A stretch of 64,000 bases of DNA from Arsenicibacter rosenii (GCF_001870735.1 NZ_MORL01000019.1:49344-113343); one strand, 5' to 3'. Positions 33,117 through 43,575 are shown, counted from the stretch's first letter. The notes: a model not told the origin generated them from the letters alone. Program-made: numbers and translations.

Positions 33117-36100
33117 ATGACAACACGTCTATACAGGCAATTTTGGATTATTTTAGTATTTATTGTTTTTCTGGGCGGAGGGAGCGCTTGGGGGCAGATT
33201 GTAATCAGTCAGGTATATGGAGGCGGCGGGAACTCAGGCGCAACGTATCGAAATGATTTTGTTGAGTTATTTAACCGTGGAGCTTATCCGGTCAATATAA
33301 GTGGTTGGTCTGTTCAGTATACATCATCCAATGGAACTACATGGACTGCAAAAACTGACTTACCCAACATAACTATTCCGGTTGGAGGATACTTGTTAGT
33401 TTCAGGAGCTTCAAATAATACTACTGTTGGCGCTTCTTTGCCTGCAATAGACGTAAACGGGAATATGAATTTAAGTGCAACAGATGGAAAAGTTGCATTA
33501 GTTAGTACAACAAATGCCTTGAGTGGAGCATGTCCATCCGGAGCTACAATAGTTGATTTTGTTGGATATGGAAGTACTACAACATGTTTTGAAGGAACTG
33601 CTTCCGCTTCTGCTCCAAGTGCTACCAGCGCTATCTTAAGGGCTTCTAATGGGTGTATTGATAATAATAATAATACGGCAGATTTTGCTAAGGGAGCACC
33701 TAATCCCCGAAATTCATCAACTGCTGTAAGTCTTTGTATAACTACGCCTACGCTCACGGCTACACCGTCAGCGCTTACAGGAAATAATGGGTTTACCTAC
33801 ATGGAAAGCAGTGGGCCGGCGAGTAGAACCGTCTCACTGTCCGGTGGGGTATTTACCGGAGCGACAGGGACAATAACTGCCTTAAGCACATCAACAGCTG
33901 TATCGGTTTCGCCGACCTCTATCCCTTTTTCCGGCTCAGCTTTACCCCCTGTTTCATTAACTGTTACGTTAGCGGCAGGTTTGTCAGTCGGCACTTACTC
34001 TGCCACATTAACCTTCGAAGGGGGCGGGGCAACCGCTAGTGTACCAATAACCGGCACGGTCACATCAAATACGGCTCCGGCACTGAACACAAACCCCGTG
34101 AACCTGAGTGGTTTTTTTACCGCAATCGGCACCCCGTCAACGGCCCAGAGTTATACCGTTAACGGCGTAAATCTGACAGGGCCGGTAACGGTTTCGGCGC
34201 CAGCAGGGTATGAAATCAGCCTGAACGGCTCCGCATATGCCAGTACAACAACGGTTTCGCCGGTGAGTGGTTCGGTAAGTCAGGGCGTATTTGTCCGGCT
34301 GACGGGTGCCGCGGTCGGTAGTTTCACCGGGACGGTTACTCATGTCAGTACCGGCTTAACGGCTACGGTACCGGTGAGCGGTACGGTAAACCCACCGGCT
34401 GCCTTGACAGTCAATAGCGCAGGCTTAACCTTAGCTGGTACCCAGGGAACGCCGTCGGCAACCCAGTCATATATTGTTTCGGCAACAGCCCTGACAGCCG
34501 CACTGGTTGTTTCTGCACCGACAGGCATTGAAATCAGTTCAAATGGTACCTCATTCAGCTCGTCGCTTACGCTGGCGTCATCAACAACCAGCGCGACGAT
34601 CACGGCGCGTCTTACCGGACTGAACACCGGTGCATTCAGCGGAAATATCACTAACGTGAGCGGCTCGTTAAGTGCCGTTGTTCCGGTCAGTGGTTCGGTT
34701 AGCTCAACCGGTGAGATTGTCCTGACCGGAGGAAGCTACACCCAGAATTTTGACGGCATCGGCACACAACTGCCAACCGGCTGGTCAGTACGGACAGGAG
34801 CTACGGCTACCGGTCTCGGATCAACACAACTGCTGACAGTTGCACCGACGCTCTGGAACAATACCGGCGGCTCCTTCAAAAACCTGGCATCCGGGGACAT
34901 TGGTTTGTCGGCATCAACGACTGATCAGGGTAACGCAACCGACCGTGCACTCGGTGTCCGGCAGTCGGGATCACTTGGCGATCCGGGGGCGGCTTTCACG
35001 GCTAAACTGGCCAGAACAACCGGCTTCCAAAGTTTCAGTCTGACCTTTAAATTACAAAGCCTTGATGCTTCGTCGCCACGGGTAACTACCTGGCGGGTTG
35101 ACTATGGATTCGGCGAGACGCCAACCTCTTTTACCGCATTGACGGTAACCGGCCCGTTGACAGTGGGGGGGAGCGCTGTCAGCAATAATACCATCGGTGT
35201 TGATTTTGGTACTGCCCTGGATAATGTAAACACACCGGTTTGGGTGCGGATTGTTGCCCTATCGTCCAGCAGCGGCTCAGGAAACCGCCCGACTACCGGT
35301 ATTGACGACTTTTCATTAACCTACAGCCCGGTTCAGCCGGTTCTGACGGTAACACCAGCGTCATTAACAGGCGCTAACGGACTGGAATATTTTGCCGGCA
35401 GCGGCCCGGCGAGCCGGACGGTTACGGTAAGCGGTAAATTCCTGACGCCGGACGCCGGTAATATCACCGTGACCACATCAGATGCCACAAACTTTGCCGT
35501 GTCGACGGATGGAACCGCATTCGGCGCCACGGCCAGCCTGCCTTATACCGGCTCTGCCCTGGCGGCCACAAACCTGATTGTCCGGCTGAATAACAGCATT
35601 GCCATCGGCGATACCTATGCCACTACGCTGACAATTTCGGGCGGTGGCACCACGCCGGTGATGATTCCGGTCAGTGGTACGGTGCTGGCTGCCGGCACGA
35701 AGGTATTACGGGTCCAGCCCGTTACGCTGAACAGCTTCACCACTACCCAGGGTACATTGTCTGACGAACAGACCTATACACTTACAGCGACGAACCTGAC
35801 TGAAGACATTGTTATCGTTGCGCCGGCCGGTGTCGAAGTAAGCGAGGTGTCAGGAATCGATTTTGCCTCGTCGTTAACGCTGCCGGCCTCCACTACGCTG
35901 GCAACCATCTATGTTCACCTGACTGGTGAAACCGTCGGATCCGTGAATGGCTCAATTACGCATGCCGCAAACGGTCTGTCGGCGGCAGTAACGGTAGGTG
36001 GTACCGTCAGTAACTCGGTGTCAATCGGTGGTTTGATTACGATGGCAGAGGCCCGTACGGTAGCCGTAAACAGTGTCGTAACGCTGCGCGGGCAGGTGAC

Positions 36101-39005
36101 CGTCAGCAGTCAGTTTGGCGGTAACCTGTTCTATGTACAGGATGAAACCGGTGGTATCGCGTTTTATAATGCCTCAACGGCTTACGGAAATCAGGTGCAG
36201 CTGGGCGACAGGGTACAGGCAACCGGTTCGGTAACGGTATATCAGGGTGCCCGTGAACTGGTAATCACCAGTTTCTCCGTGGTGCAGACGGGACTTACCC
36301 CGCCGGCGCCGAAAGTAGTTACCTTAGATCAGCTGACGGCAAACGAAGGCTGGCTGGTTCAGGTGGATAATGCGGCGATTGGCGGAACGGGTACCAGTTT
36401 CTCCCCGACAACTTACCCGCTGACGGCCGATGGTGCGTCCGGTACCTTATATATCAAAGCGCAGTCGGGTGTCAACGGCGCCGGTAAGCCTGCTTCGGCT
36501 ACCATCATCGGGATCAGTGAACATTACACCAGCGGGGTTACCAATATCAATGAATTGATGCCGCGTCTGTTATCGGATGTGTCGGGCGCTACGGCTCCGG
36601 TCGATCTGACCTGTGCTATTCCGGGGTCAACGACGCTGACGGCTGATAAAACCCTCGACATTGCGGCCTGGAACGTGGAATTTTTCGGGGCCGATGCCGG
36701 ATCAATCACCTGTGCGCAGGGTACCTATGCCTACGACGATCAGGGACCGCTGAATGAAGCCCTCCAGAAAACAAACGTGGCCACGGTAATCAACAAACTG
36801 AATGCCGACATCATCGCTACGGAGGAAGTGAGTGATATTAACCTGTTTGCCCAGATGGTGAGCAGTATTCCAGGCAGCTACAGTTATGCCTGCTCCGACA
36901 AATTCTCGTACTTTTTCCAGGACGAATGCCAGCAAACGGTAACGAACGGAAAAGTATTCGGGCCGACGGCATACGGTCAGAAAGTATGTGTCATCTACAA
37001 TACCGCTACGATTACGCCAATTCCATCGGAAACGAAAGCGTTGCTGCTTAATTCGAGTTCTACCTATACCTATCCGACCGGCAATGGCTGGGCGTCAGGG
37101 CGTTTGCCGTATATGTTTGTGGCCAATGCAACCATCAACGGCGTTACGCGGAAAATTCACGTAGTGGTTATTCACGCGAAATCAGGCAGTGCATCGGCTG
37201 ACTTCACACGCCGTCGTCAGGATTACAATGATCTGAAAACCGTGCTGGATACACAGTATCCAAACGCAAACATTGTGATGCTGGGCGACTATAACGACAA
37301 GGCAACGGCATCTATTTACACCGCATCGCCTATCTCGTCGTTCAACAGTTTCGTGGCTGATGAAACCAATTACGCAACGCTGACGAAGCCGCTTGAACTG
37401 CAAAACTGCTCGACATTTAACTCGTCGGCCAGCTTTATCGATCACATGATTGTGTCGAATGACCTGAACCGTGGTTACCTGAGCAATTCGATGTATGTAC
37501 TGCAGCCGTTCAGCATCCCGGGCTATGGCACGACCACCTCGGACCACAACCCGATTGCTGCCCGTTTCGACCTGTCGCAACTGCCTGCACCGACCGTGGC
37601 CCTGGCCGCGAGCGGTACGGTGACCTGTGCTAACCCGACCGTAACCCTGACCGCCAGCGTGACCGGAACGGGTCCGTTTACCTATACAGTCGTCGGGGCA
37701 GGTATAGTTTCACAAAGTGCAACGTCAGCAACCGTAAATCAGGCAGGGACCTATACCGTTATCGTAACGGATCAGGTAACGAGCGCTACGGCTAGCGCCA
37801 CGGCTACGGTAACGTCAAATACCGTTACCCCGACGGCCAGCCTGGTAGCCAGCAATACCCTGACCTGTACACAAACCAGCGTGACACTGACGGCTTCCGG
37901 CGGACAGAGCTATACGATTGCCGGTCCTGGCCTGGCCACACCGGCGACAACCAGCATGGTTGTGGTAAATCAGGCGGGATCATACACGGCAACAGTCGCC
38001 AATGCCAACGGCTGTCCGTCAACAACAACCGTAACGGTTGCTGCCGATCAGTCGGTGCCATCGGTAAGTCTGGTCGTGTCGGGTACATTGACCTGTGCGC
38101 AAACCAGTGCGACGCTAACGGCCAGCGGGGCAACAAGCTACACGCTGCTCGGTCCCGGTCTGGCGAGTCCGGTTATCGGAAACACGGCTGTCGTAAGTGT
38201 TGAGGGAGTATACACAGTTATTGGGTCGTATAGCAATACATGCAGCGCCACTGTTTCGGCGGGCGTTACTTCTAACACCATTGCACCAATGGCTTCGCTG
38301 GCGGCGAACGGCGCAGTGACCTGTGCATCTGTAGCTACGCTGGTGGCCAGTGGCGGAAGCAGCTACACGTTCACCGGACCGAACGGTGTCGTAAGCAGCA
38401 CCGGTACAACCGCAATCGCTACGCAGGCAGGAGCATATACCGTACTCGTGGCTAATGTGAACGGATGCACCGCGACGGCACAGACAACGGTTGTCGCCGG
38501 TACATTGCCTCCATTGGCTATGGTTGCTTCCGGAAGCGCTGTTGGTTGCGGGGCATCAAGTGTTACGTTGACAGCCAGCGGGGCGACCAGCTATACAGCC
38601 GTCGGTCCGGACTTTATGGAGACGAACACAACCGGTGTATTCGTGATCACCAAAACAGGTAGTTACACGGTAAGTGGTTTAGTGAATACGGGCTGCGTTG
38701 CCGTTGCTACGCATACCGTCAACGCGGGAATCACCCCATCGGCAACCAATGTCCAGGTGGGCAGTATGAATAAGAGCACGGGTGGCTGTATGAGTGTTCT
38801 GACGGCCACGGCTACCGGCACCCGCTTTACATTCACGGGCCCTGATGGCTATGTATTCAGTTATGTATTCCGTACGCCGGGTACCTATCCAATCGTAGCG
38901 CCGAATCTGCCGGTAACTGGTGGGTATACGTTAACCGTATCAGGAGGCGATGGTTGCGGATCTGCCGTATATCCGGTTACAGTAACCGAAATGCCTTGCC
39001 GTTAA
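33117..39005 (+). CDS. Giant secreted nuclease: lamin-tail, Ig-like repeats, endonuclease/exonuclease/phosphatase
   Basis: The protein has 1,962 residues with a signal peptide ending SAWGQ. A lamin-tail domain spans about 27-165 (VISQVYGGGGNSGATYRNDF, VELFNRG). Repeated beta-sandwich segments continue to about 960 (GTPSTAQSYTVNG, GTPSATQSYIVSA). An OB-fold region is near 975-1090 (VNSVVTLRGQVTV, FYVQDETGGIAFYN). The nuclease domain is at about 1180-1485, with AAWNVEFFG, IATEEVSD, VVIHAKSG, MLGDYNDK and TTSDHNPI, so all catalytic motifs of the ExeM/DNase I superfamily are there. Cysteine-containing Ig-like repeats fill the rest. It resembles ExeM-type extracellular DNases, likely for nutrient or biofilm DNA. 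No clear T9SS tail was seen. The first ~650 bases are more AT-rich than the rest. Confidence 0.88.
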   Translation: MTTRLYRQFWIILVFIVFLGGGSAWGQIVISQVYGGGGNSGATYRNDFVELFNRGAYPVNISGWSVQYTSSNGTTWTAKTDLPNITIPVGGYLLVSGASNNTTVGASLPAIDVNGNMNLSATDGKVALVSTTNALSGACPSGATIVDFVGYGSTTTCFEGTASASAPSATSAILRASNGCIDNNNNTADFAKGAPNPRNSSTAVSLCITTPTLTATPSALTGNNGFTYMESSGPASRTVSLSGGVFTGATGTITALSTSTAVSVSPTSIPFSGSALPPVSLTVTLAAGLSVGTYSATLTFEGGGATASVPITGTVTSNTAPALNTNPVNLSGFFTAIGTPSTAQSYTVNGVNLTGPVTVSAPAGYEISLNGSAYASTTTVSPVSGSVSQGVFVRLTGAAVGSFTGTVTHVSTGLTATVPVSGTVNPPAALTVNSAGLTLAGTQGTPSATQSYIVSATALTAALVVSAPTGIEISSNGTSFSSSLTLASSTTSATITARLTGLNTGAFSGNITNVSGSLSAVVPVSGSVSSTGEIVLTGGSYTQNFDGIGTQLPTGWSVRTGATATGLGSTQLLTVAPTLWNNTGGSFKNLASGDIGLSASTTDQGNATDRALGVRQSGSLGDPGAAFTAKLARTTGFQSFSLTFKLQSLDASSPRVTTWRVDYGFGETPTSFTALTVTGPLTVGGSAVSNNTIGVDFGTALDNVNTPVWVRIVALSSSSGSGNRPTTGIDDFSLTYSPVQPVLTVTPASLTGANGLEYFAGSGPASRTVTVSGKFLTPDAGNITVTTSDATNFAVSTDGTAFGATASLPYTGSALAATNLIVRLNNSIAIGDTYATTLTISGGGTTPVMIPVSGTVLAAGTKVLRVQPVTLNSFTTTQGTLSDEQTYTLTATNLTEDIVIVAPAGVEVSEVSGIDFASSLTLPASTTLATIYVHLTGETVGSVNGSITHAANGLSAAVTVGGTVSNSVSIGGLITMAEARTVAVNSVVTLRGQVTVSSQFGGNLFYVQDETGGIAFYNASTAYGNQVQLGDRVQATGSVTVYQGARELVITSFSVVQTGLTPPAPKVVTLDQLTANEGWLVQVDNAAIGGTGTSFSPTTYPLTADGASGTLYIKAQSGVNGAGKPASATIIGISEHYTSGVTNINELMPRLLSDVSGATAPVDLTCAIPGSTTLTADKTLDIAAWNVEFFGADAGSITCAQGTYAYDDQGPLNEALQKTNVATVINKLNADIIATEEVSDINLFAQMVSSIPGSYSYACSDKFSYFFQDECQQTVTNGKVFGPTAYGQKVCVIYNTATITPIPSETKALLLNSSSTYTYPTGNGWASGRLPYMFVANATINGVTRKIHVVVIHAKSGSASADFTRRRQDYNDLKTVLDTQYPNANIVMLGDYNDKATASIYTASPISSFNSFVADETNYATLTKPLELQNCSTFNSSASFIDHMIVSNDLNRGYLSNSMYVLQPFSIPGYGTTTSDHNPIAARFDLSQLPAPTVALAASGTVTCANPTVTLTASVTGTGPFTYTVVGAGIVSQSATSATVNQAGTYTVIVTDQVTSATASATATVTSNTVTPTASLVASNTLTCTQTSVTLTASGGQSYTIAGPGLATPATTSMVVVNQAGSYTATVANANGCPSTTTVTVAADQSVPSVSLVVSGTLTCAQTSATLTASGATSYTLLGPGLASPVIGNTAVVSVEGVYTVIGSYSNTCSATVSAGVTSNTIAPMASLAANGAVTCASVATLVASGGSSYTFTGPNGVVSSTGTTAIATQAGAYTVLVANVNGCTATAQTTVVAGTLPPLAMVASGSAVGCGASSVTLTASGATSYTAVGPDFMETNTTGVFVITKTGSYTVSGLVNTGCVAVATHTVNAGITPSATNVQVGSMNKSTGGCMSVLTATATGTRFTFTGPDGYVFSYVFRTPGTYPIVAPNLPVTGGYTLTVSGGDGCGSAVYPVTVTEMPCR

Positions 39006-39031
39006 GAAATCAGGCAGAAACAGAATAGGCG

Positions 39032-39060
39032 AAGGGGGCAGTCACAGACTGCCCCCTTTT
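39032..39060 (+). terminator. Terminator of the nuclease gene
   Basis: AAGGGGGCAGTC (39032-39043) and GACTGCCCCCTT (39047-39058) form a perfect 12-bp stem with a 3-nt loop, followed by Ts on the plus strand. Confidence 0.9.
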
Positions 39061-39063
39061 TGC

Positions 39064-41217
39064 TTATACCAGCAACGTATCCGTTACCTTGCCGACATCG
39101 AAGCTGACTTTCTGGATAAATTCGAGCTGGCCGCGCAGAAGCCGGTCGTCGGCGGTAGGGGCTACTTTTGCCACTGTGACAGTCTCGGGTTGCGGTTCGG
39201 CTGTGGCCGGTGTCGATGCTACCGGAGCGTTCAGTTTGCGCAGGCTTTCGGTGAGGCTGGCCAGCGACCGTTTTACCAGCCGGATGCCATCGGCAGTGGC
39301 CGGTTTCGGCAGTGAGCCGGTGGCCAGGGTTGAGGTAATGGTGGCGACGTTTGACGACAGAATGTGGTTCAGCACCACAAACTGATGGACTTCGCTGCGG
39401 TGCCATTGCTTCCACGACGGTTCGGAGGTCATCCGTTGAAAAGCCGCTGCAAGGTTGGCCGAACTTACGTACACGTCTTTGCGGGCCAGTTTATACTCTG
39501 TGATGGAAATGGATTTGCCCGACAGCCCGTCCGACATGATTTTCAGAAAGGCAATGTTGGCCTTGACGACATCGACCAGCAGCGGCTTGAGCTGATCCGA
39601 TTCCCAGCGCGGAAACAACAGAAAACTGGCCGCAAAAGCAATCACCGACCCGACTACCGTATCGAGCACCCGCTCTTCCAGAATGCCGAAACCGCCCATG
39701 CCCAGAAAGTGAAACAAGATCAGCAGGTAGGGCGTCATCAGCGTAACCATCACGACATAGTTGGTCCGCTGAAAACTGAACGCCCCGATCATGAACATCA
39801 GCATGGCCAGAAACAGTACGGTGGTGTTGCCCGTCGCCAGTAAAATCAGCGTACCGATTCCGCCCCCGACCAGTGTCCCGGTCAGCCGTTCGTAATTACG
39901 CTGCTTGGTCAGGCTGTAGCCGGGTTTAATCAGCACCGTGATCGTCAGCAGAATCCAGTAACTATGGTGACCCAGCGGAAAGGATTTGGCCACAATGAAC
40001 CCGACCATACAGGCCAGTGCCATCCGCAGTGAATGCCGGAAAATCGACGAATTCAGCGTCAGGTTGTTCACAAACATCTTCGGGTCAACCTCCTGATGGG
40101 AAATAAACCGGTTAAAGTCGTCAGGATAACGGGCTTCTTTGGCAACTTTCGCGTTCGGGTCTGCATACTGCTGGATCGTATAGAGCCGCTGGTGCAGATT
40201 CCGCAGGCTCACGAGCAGTTTCCGGAGCACCAGATTACTGGTTTCGGGGTCTTTTTTGCCGATGTCCTCAATCCGGAGCCGCAGCGCTTCAAGGTGGTTG
40301 GTCAGGTCCGTGTGGCCTTTGTGGGGCCGGTTCGACTGGATGGACAGCCCAATGTAATCCAGCTCAATGGCCATGCGCCGGATCAGGCGGCTGATGTCGC
40401 GCAGTACGCCGGTATGGCCGAACCGCTCCCGGATCGAGGCGTAGTCGTAATACATCGCCACGATCTGTTCGTAAAGATCGATCACGTCTACGAACGTGAG
40501 TACCAGTACTCGGCCGGTCGAGGTCGATTCCTTCACAATCTGGCGGCTCTTAAACAGCAGTTCACGGACAGCATCCTGTTTTTCGGAAACCGTTACCTGC
40601 TGCGCCAGTAATTTCCGGTAGTCTTCTTCAAGGTCCGTACTGGTATTATAGAACTCGGCTTTAATGAGCAGAAATTTAGAAATTGCGTGCACACACTCAC
40701 CCAGTGCCTGCTGGGCTGCGCGGTAGGGCAGCAGCTGCACCGACGACAGGCTGATGGCCAGATACCAGAAACCGCCGAGGGCAATCAGGCCGGCATACTG
40801 CCAGACTTCGGTGTAGGTCAGCGGCCGGTCCATCATCAGGATCATGATCAGCAGCCCGGCGGTGCCGATGGCCGTGGCGCGGTTGCCGTAGACGCCGAAC
40901 ATGGAAAAAAGAAAACTGAACACCAGAATTTCCGGACCCAACGTCCAGTTGCTGGCCCGCAGGAAACCGGTCAGCAGGGCCACCAGTACAATCAACCCCC
41001 AGCAGACGAGCATCCCGTTCCGCTTATGGATAACCGGCCCCGGCGAATCTGCAATGCTGACGCACAAGGCGCCCATCGACACCATCATGCCTAGCTGAAA
41101 ATGACCGAACTGTGCCAGCACGACAGACGGAATCAGAATGGCGAGGGTAATCCGTAGTCCATCCGAAAAATGCTGGCCGAATAAAAAATACCGTACCTCC
41201 CGGACTTGTTTTTTCAT
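39064..41217 (-). CDS. FUSC-family (YccS/YhfK-like) inner-membrane protein
   Basis: The protein has 717 residues from the ATG at 41217. It has two membrane halves: five to six helices at about 20-165 and again at about 395-530, separated by a helical cytoplasmic domain. This is the YccS architecture. The second half carries the FUSC signature YWILLTITVLIKPGYSLTKQ followed by RLTGTLVGGGIGTLI. A second cytoplasmic domain follows, and the C-terminus is Pro/Ala-rich (APVASTPATAEPQPET). Some relatives export aromatic acids or fusaric acid, but here no AaeA or outer-membrane partner is adjacent, so substrate and even transport activity are unproven. Confidence 0.9.
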   Translation of the reverse strand: MKKQVREVRYFLFGQHFSDGLRITLAILIPSVVLAQFGHFQLGMMVSMGALCVSIADSPGPVIHKRNGMLVCWGLIVLVALLTGFLRASNWTLGPEILVFSFLFSMFGVYGNRATAIGTAGLLIMILMMDRPLTYTEVWQYAGLIALGGFWYLAISLSSVQLLPYRAAQQALGECVHAISKFLLIKAEFYNTSTDLEEDYRKLLAQQVTVSEKQDAVRELLFKSRQIVKESTSTGRVLVLTFVDVIDLYEQIVAMYYDYASIRERFGHTGVLRDISRLIRRMAIELDYIGLSIQSNRPHKGHTDLTNHLEALRLRIEDIGKKDPETSNLVLRKLLVSLRNLHQRLYTIQQYADPNAKVAKEARYPDDFNRFISHQEVDPKMFVNNLTLNSSIFRHSLRMALACMVGFIVAKSFPLGHHSYWILLTITVLIKPGYSLTKQRNYERLTGTLVGGGIGTLILLATGNTTVLFLAMLMFMIGAFSFQRTNYVVMVTLMTPYLLILFHFLGMGGFGILEERVLDTVVGSVIAFAASFLLFPRWESDQLKPLLVDVVKANIAFLKIMSDGLSGKSISITEYKLARKDVYVSSANLAAAFQRMTSEPSWKQWHRSEVHQFVVLNHILSSNVATITSTLATGSLPKPATADGIRLVKRSLASLTESLRKLNAPVASTPATAEPQPETVTVAKVAPTADDRLLRGQLEFIQKVSFDVGKVTDTLLV

Positions 41218-41397
41218 GGTGGTAATGTGTTGTCGGGCTGCCTGCACGCTACCTGCGCACGGAATCGGTGGTTAGCCCTCCGTTTATATAACGTATTCCG
41301 GGGCATTGGGTTCACCGGCCGGCTCCAATCCGTTACCAGCCGGTACATGCATAACGGGTGCATTTTACGGACATAACCTGATAAAAAACACACCTGG

Positions 41398-42357
41398 TCA
41401 GAAAAAGGTATTCATGGCATATTTCTTTGGCTTCAGGCCGATGTGGGCTTCAAACACGCGGGTGAAGTGGCTGAGGTTGGTGAACCCCAGCTGGTAGCCG
41501 ACCTCCGATACCGTCAGCGTTCCGGTGGTCAGCAGGCGGGCGGCTTCCTGCATCCGGAACGCCTGATAATAGCTGAAAATACTTTGGCCGAAGATCTGTT
41601 TAAACAAACGTTTTAGTTTGGTCTGACTCATGTTGGCGGTATCGGCCAGCTCCTGCATGACCGGCGGCGTGTCTAACCGGCTCAGAATAAGTTCTTTTAT
41701 GGCATAAAGTGCCCGGATATCGTGGCCATTCAACGCATGGAATTGCGTCTCGCCGCGTTTTTCCAGTTCCATCAGCAACCGGCAAACCAGTTCTTCGGCC
41801 TTAATGCGCAGCAGGAATAAACCCAGCGCGGTGTTGGCACCGTTTAGTAGTTCGGTAACAATGGCCTGTAGCGCGGGCGACACCATTTGCTCGAAAAGCA
41901 GCGGACGGGTGTTTTGGCGCAGGCTTTGCAATACCGGCGAGGGCGTTTCCGTGTCGGGCAGACGGCTCAGGTAGTCGGCACTTACGTCGATGTTGATGGT
42001 TGCGGTATGGCTGTGAACGGGGATGGCGGTATCCGTAGTCAGGGTACTGGTGGCAATCAGAACAGATGGTATCGCCTGCTCTGACCCGATTGCATCAACC
42101 GGCAGAAAACAGTTCTGAAACTTGAAGAGGACTGTTTTATCCGCCGTGTGCAGGCCGTGGTGGTCAATAACCATGTCCTCATACAGTTCGTAATTAAAAA
42201 TCATCAGGCGGATGTGCTCGCTGAAAACAAATCCGGCACAGTAGCCTTTACCATACCGTTCGGGAATGTCCAGCCGTCCGTTGGTTATGGTCGTCCCTGT
42301 CATCTGCGCAAACCGGTGCAGCACAGCGGGGGTAATGTCTGCCTGTACATTGGTCAT
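41398..42357 (-). CDS. AraC-family transcriptional regulator
   Basis: The protein has 319 residues. The N-terminal ~200 residues form a ligand or dimerisation domain without a clear cupin signature. The C-terminal AraC DNA-binding domain has two helix-turn-helix units: VMQELADTANMSQTKLKRLF with FGQSIFSYYQAFRMQEAARL, then LTVSEVGYQLGFTNLSHFTR and VFEAHIGLKPKKY. It is divergent from the Tet(X)-like monooxygenase, with 84 bp between the starts, and is the obvious candidate to regulate it. PchR-like siderophore regulators have a similar layout. Confidence 0.92.
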   Translation of the reverse strand: MTNVQADITPAVLHRFAQMTGTTITNGRLDIPERYGKGYCAGFVFSEHIRLMIFNYELYEDMVIDHHGLHTADKTVLFKFQNCFLPVDAIGSEQAIPSVLIATSTLTTDTAIPVHSHTATINIDVSADYLSRLPDTETPSPVLQSLRQNTRPLLFEQMVSPALQAIVTELLNGANTALGLFLLRIKAEELVCRLLMELEKRGETQFHALNGHDIRALYAIKELILSRLDTPPVMQELADTANMSQTKLKRLFKQIFGQSIFSYYQAFRMQEAARLLTTGTLTVSEVGYQLGFTNLSHFTRVFEAHIGLKPKKYAMNTFF

Positions 42358-42408
42358 ATACGACTATTTTTAGGTCTAAAGTAGCTATTTTAGCCATACT
42401 ATGCCAGC

Positions 42409-42416
42409 TAGTTTTG
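42409..42416 (+). promoter_or_regulatory. -7 box of the Tet(X)-like gene
   Basis: TAGTTTTG matches TAnnTTTG and lies 25 bp before the ATG in the divergent region shared with the AraC-type gene. Confidence 0.55.
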
Positions 42417-42441
42417 CCACATAATCAAACACAGCAAAACG

Positions 42442-43575
42442 ATGCTACTTAAGAATAAACAGGTTGCCATTATCGGAGCGGGACCCGTTGGGTTGACGAT
42501 GGCCCGGTTACTACAGCAGAAAGGCGTTATGGTGACCGTCTATGAACGGGATAAGGACCCACAGGCACGGATATGGGGCGGCACCCTTGACCTGCATCCG
42601 GCCACAGGTCAGCAGGTAATGGCACAGGCAGGGCTGCTGGAACGTTATTTCGCCCTGGCCAGGCCAATGGGCCGAATCCTGACCGACGATCAGGGGGCTG
42701 CTTTCTTTACACGGGAACCACAAGCCGATAATCCTGAAATAAACCGTAATGTACTGAGAACGATGCTGCTGGATAGTCTGGCTGATAAGACGGTAGTATG
42801 GAACTACAGGCTGACCGGACTCGCCGCCCGGGCCGGAAAATGGCAGCTGCACTTCGCGGGTCAGCAACCGGTTATGGCCGATGTCGTTATCGGAGCCAAT
42901 GGCGGGCTATCGGCTGTGCGGCAGTATCTGACAGATTCGGTGCCCCGCTATACCGGTACGGTCATTATGCAGGGCGATGTGCCGCAGCCGGAGACCGGTT
43001 GCCCGGCTTTTTACCGGCTTTGCAATCGCCATATCCTGATGGCCGCCGCCAACGGTAATCTGCTGGTAGCCAGCCCAGACAACGATGGTGCGCTGACGTA
43101 TGCCGTCATGTTTGCTGCCCCGGAAACGTGGTTGCAGCAGCAAGACGTTGAATGCCGGGAAGACAGTGGTATCCGTAGCTATCTGGCAGGGCGTTTCAGC
43201 GGGTGGGATGCGTGCTTTCAGGAATTGTTCCGGCATACGGCCGCGTTCCGGTGCCTGCCGGCGCGGAGGCTGCCCCTGGACCAGCCGTGGCGCCCGGACC
43301 GGCCTTTACCGCTTACGCTCATCGGCGATGCCGCCCACCTGATGCCGCCGTTTGCCGGGCAGGGCGTTAATACGGGCTTGATGGATGCGCTGATTTTGTC
43401 GGAGAACCTGACAACCGGCCGTTTTGGGAGCATCGCAGACGCCATCCGCGATTACGAGGCGCACATGCGGGTGTATGCGTCGGAGGCTCAGCAGGAGTCT
43501 GCGCAGAACGAACAGGCCATGCGCGAGCCGGACTTTTCGTTCCGGCAGTTGATGATGAAAAGCGGCGATCAGTAA
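42442..43575 (+). CDS. FAD-dependent monooxygenase closely related to Tet(X)
   Basis: The protein has 377 residues, against about 388 in Tet(X). The FAD-binding motif is IIGAGPVGLTMARLLQQKG at the N-terminus. Many stretches match the Tet(X) sequence as remembered: GGTLDLH, DNPEINRN, ANGGLSAVR, QPETGCPAFYRLCN, LMAAANGNLL, RPLPLTLIGDAAHLMPPFAG followed by QGVNTGLMDALIL, and EAQQESAQNE. The GD motif (IGDAAHLMPPFAG) that binds FAD ribityl is intact. Tet(X) hydroxylates and inactivates tetracyclines with NADPH and oxygen. Bacteroidota carry many chromosomal homologues whose natural substrates are unknown, so tetracycline activity must not be assumed. Beside it are a divergent AraC gene and a downstream SDR gene. 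Confidence 0.88.
   Translation: MLLKNKQVAIIGAGPVGLTMARLLQQKGVMVTVYERDKDPQARIWGGTLDLHPATGQQVMAQAGLLERYFALARPMGRILTDDQGAAFFTREPQADNPEINRNVLRTMLLDSLADKTVVWNYRLTGLAARAGKWQLHFAGQQPVMADVVIGANGGLSAVRQYLTDSVPRYTGTVIMQGDVPQPETGCPAFYRLCNRHILMAAANGNLLVASPDNDGALTYAVMFAAPETWLQQQDVECREDSGIRSYLAGRFSGWDACFQELFRHTAAFRCLPARRLPLDQPWRPDRPLPLTLIGDAAHLMPPFAGQGVNTGLMDALILSENLTTGRFGSIADAIRDYEAHMRVYASEAQQESAQNEQAMREPDFSFRQLMMKSGDQ

Noticed and set aside
40033..40611. 192-codon plus-strand frame inside the FUSC gene
   Set aside because: Antisense frame of a gene with clear membrane topology; no start context or homology features.
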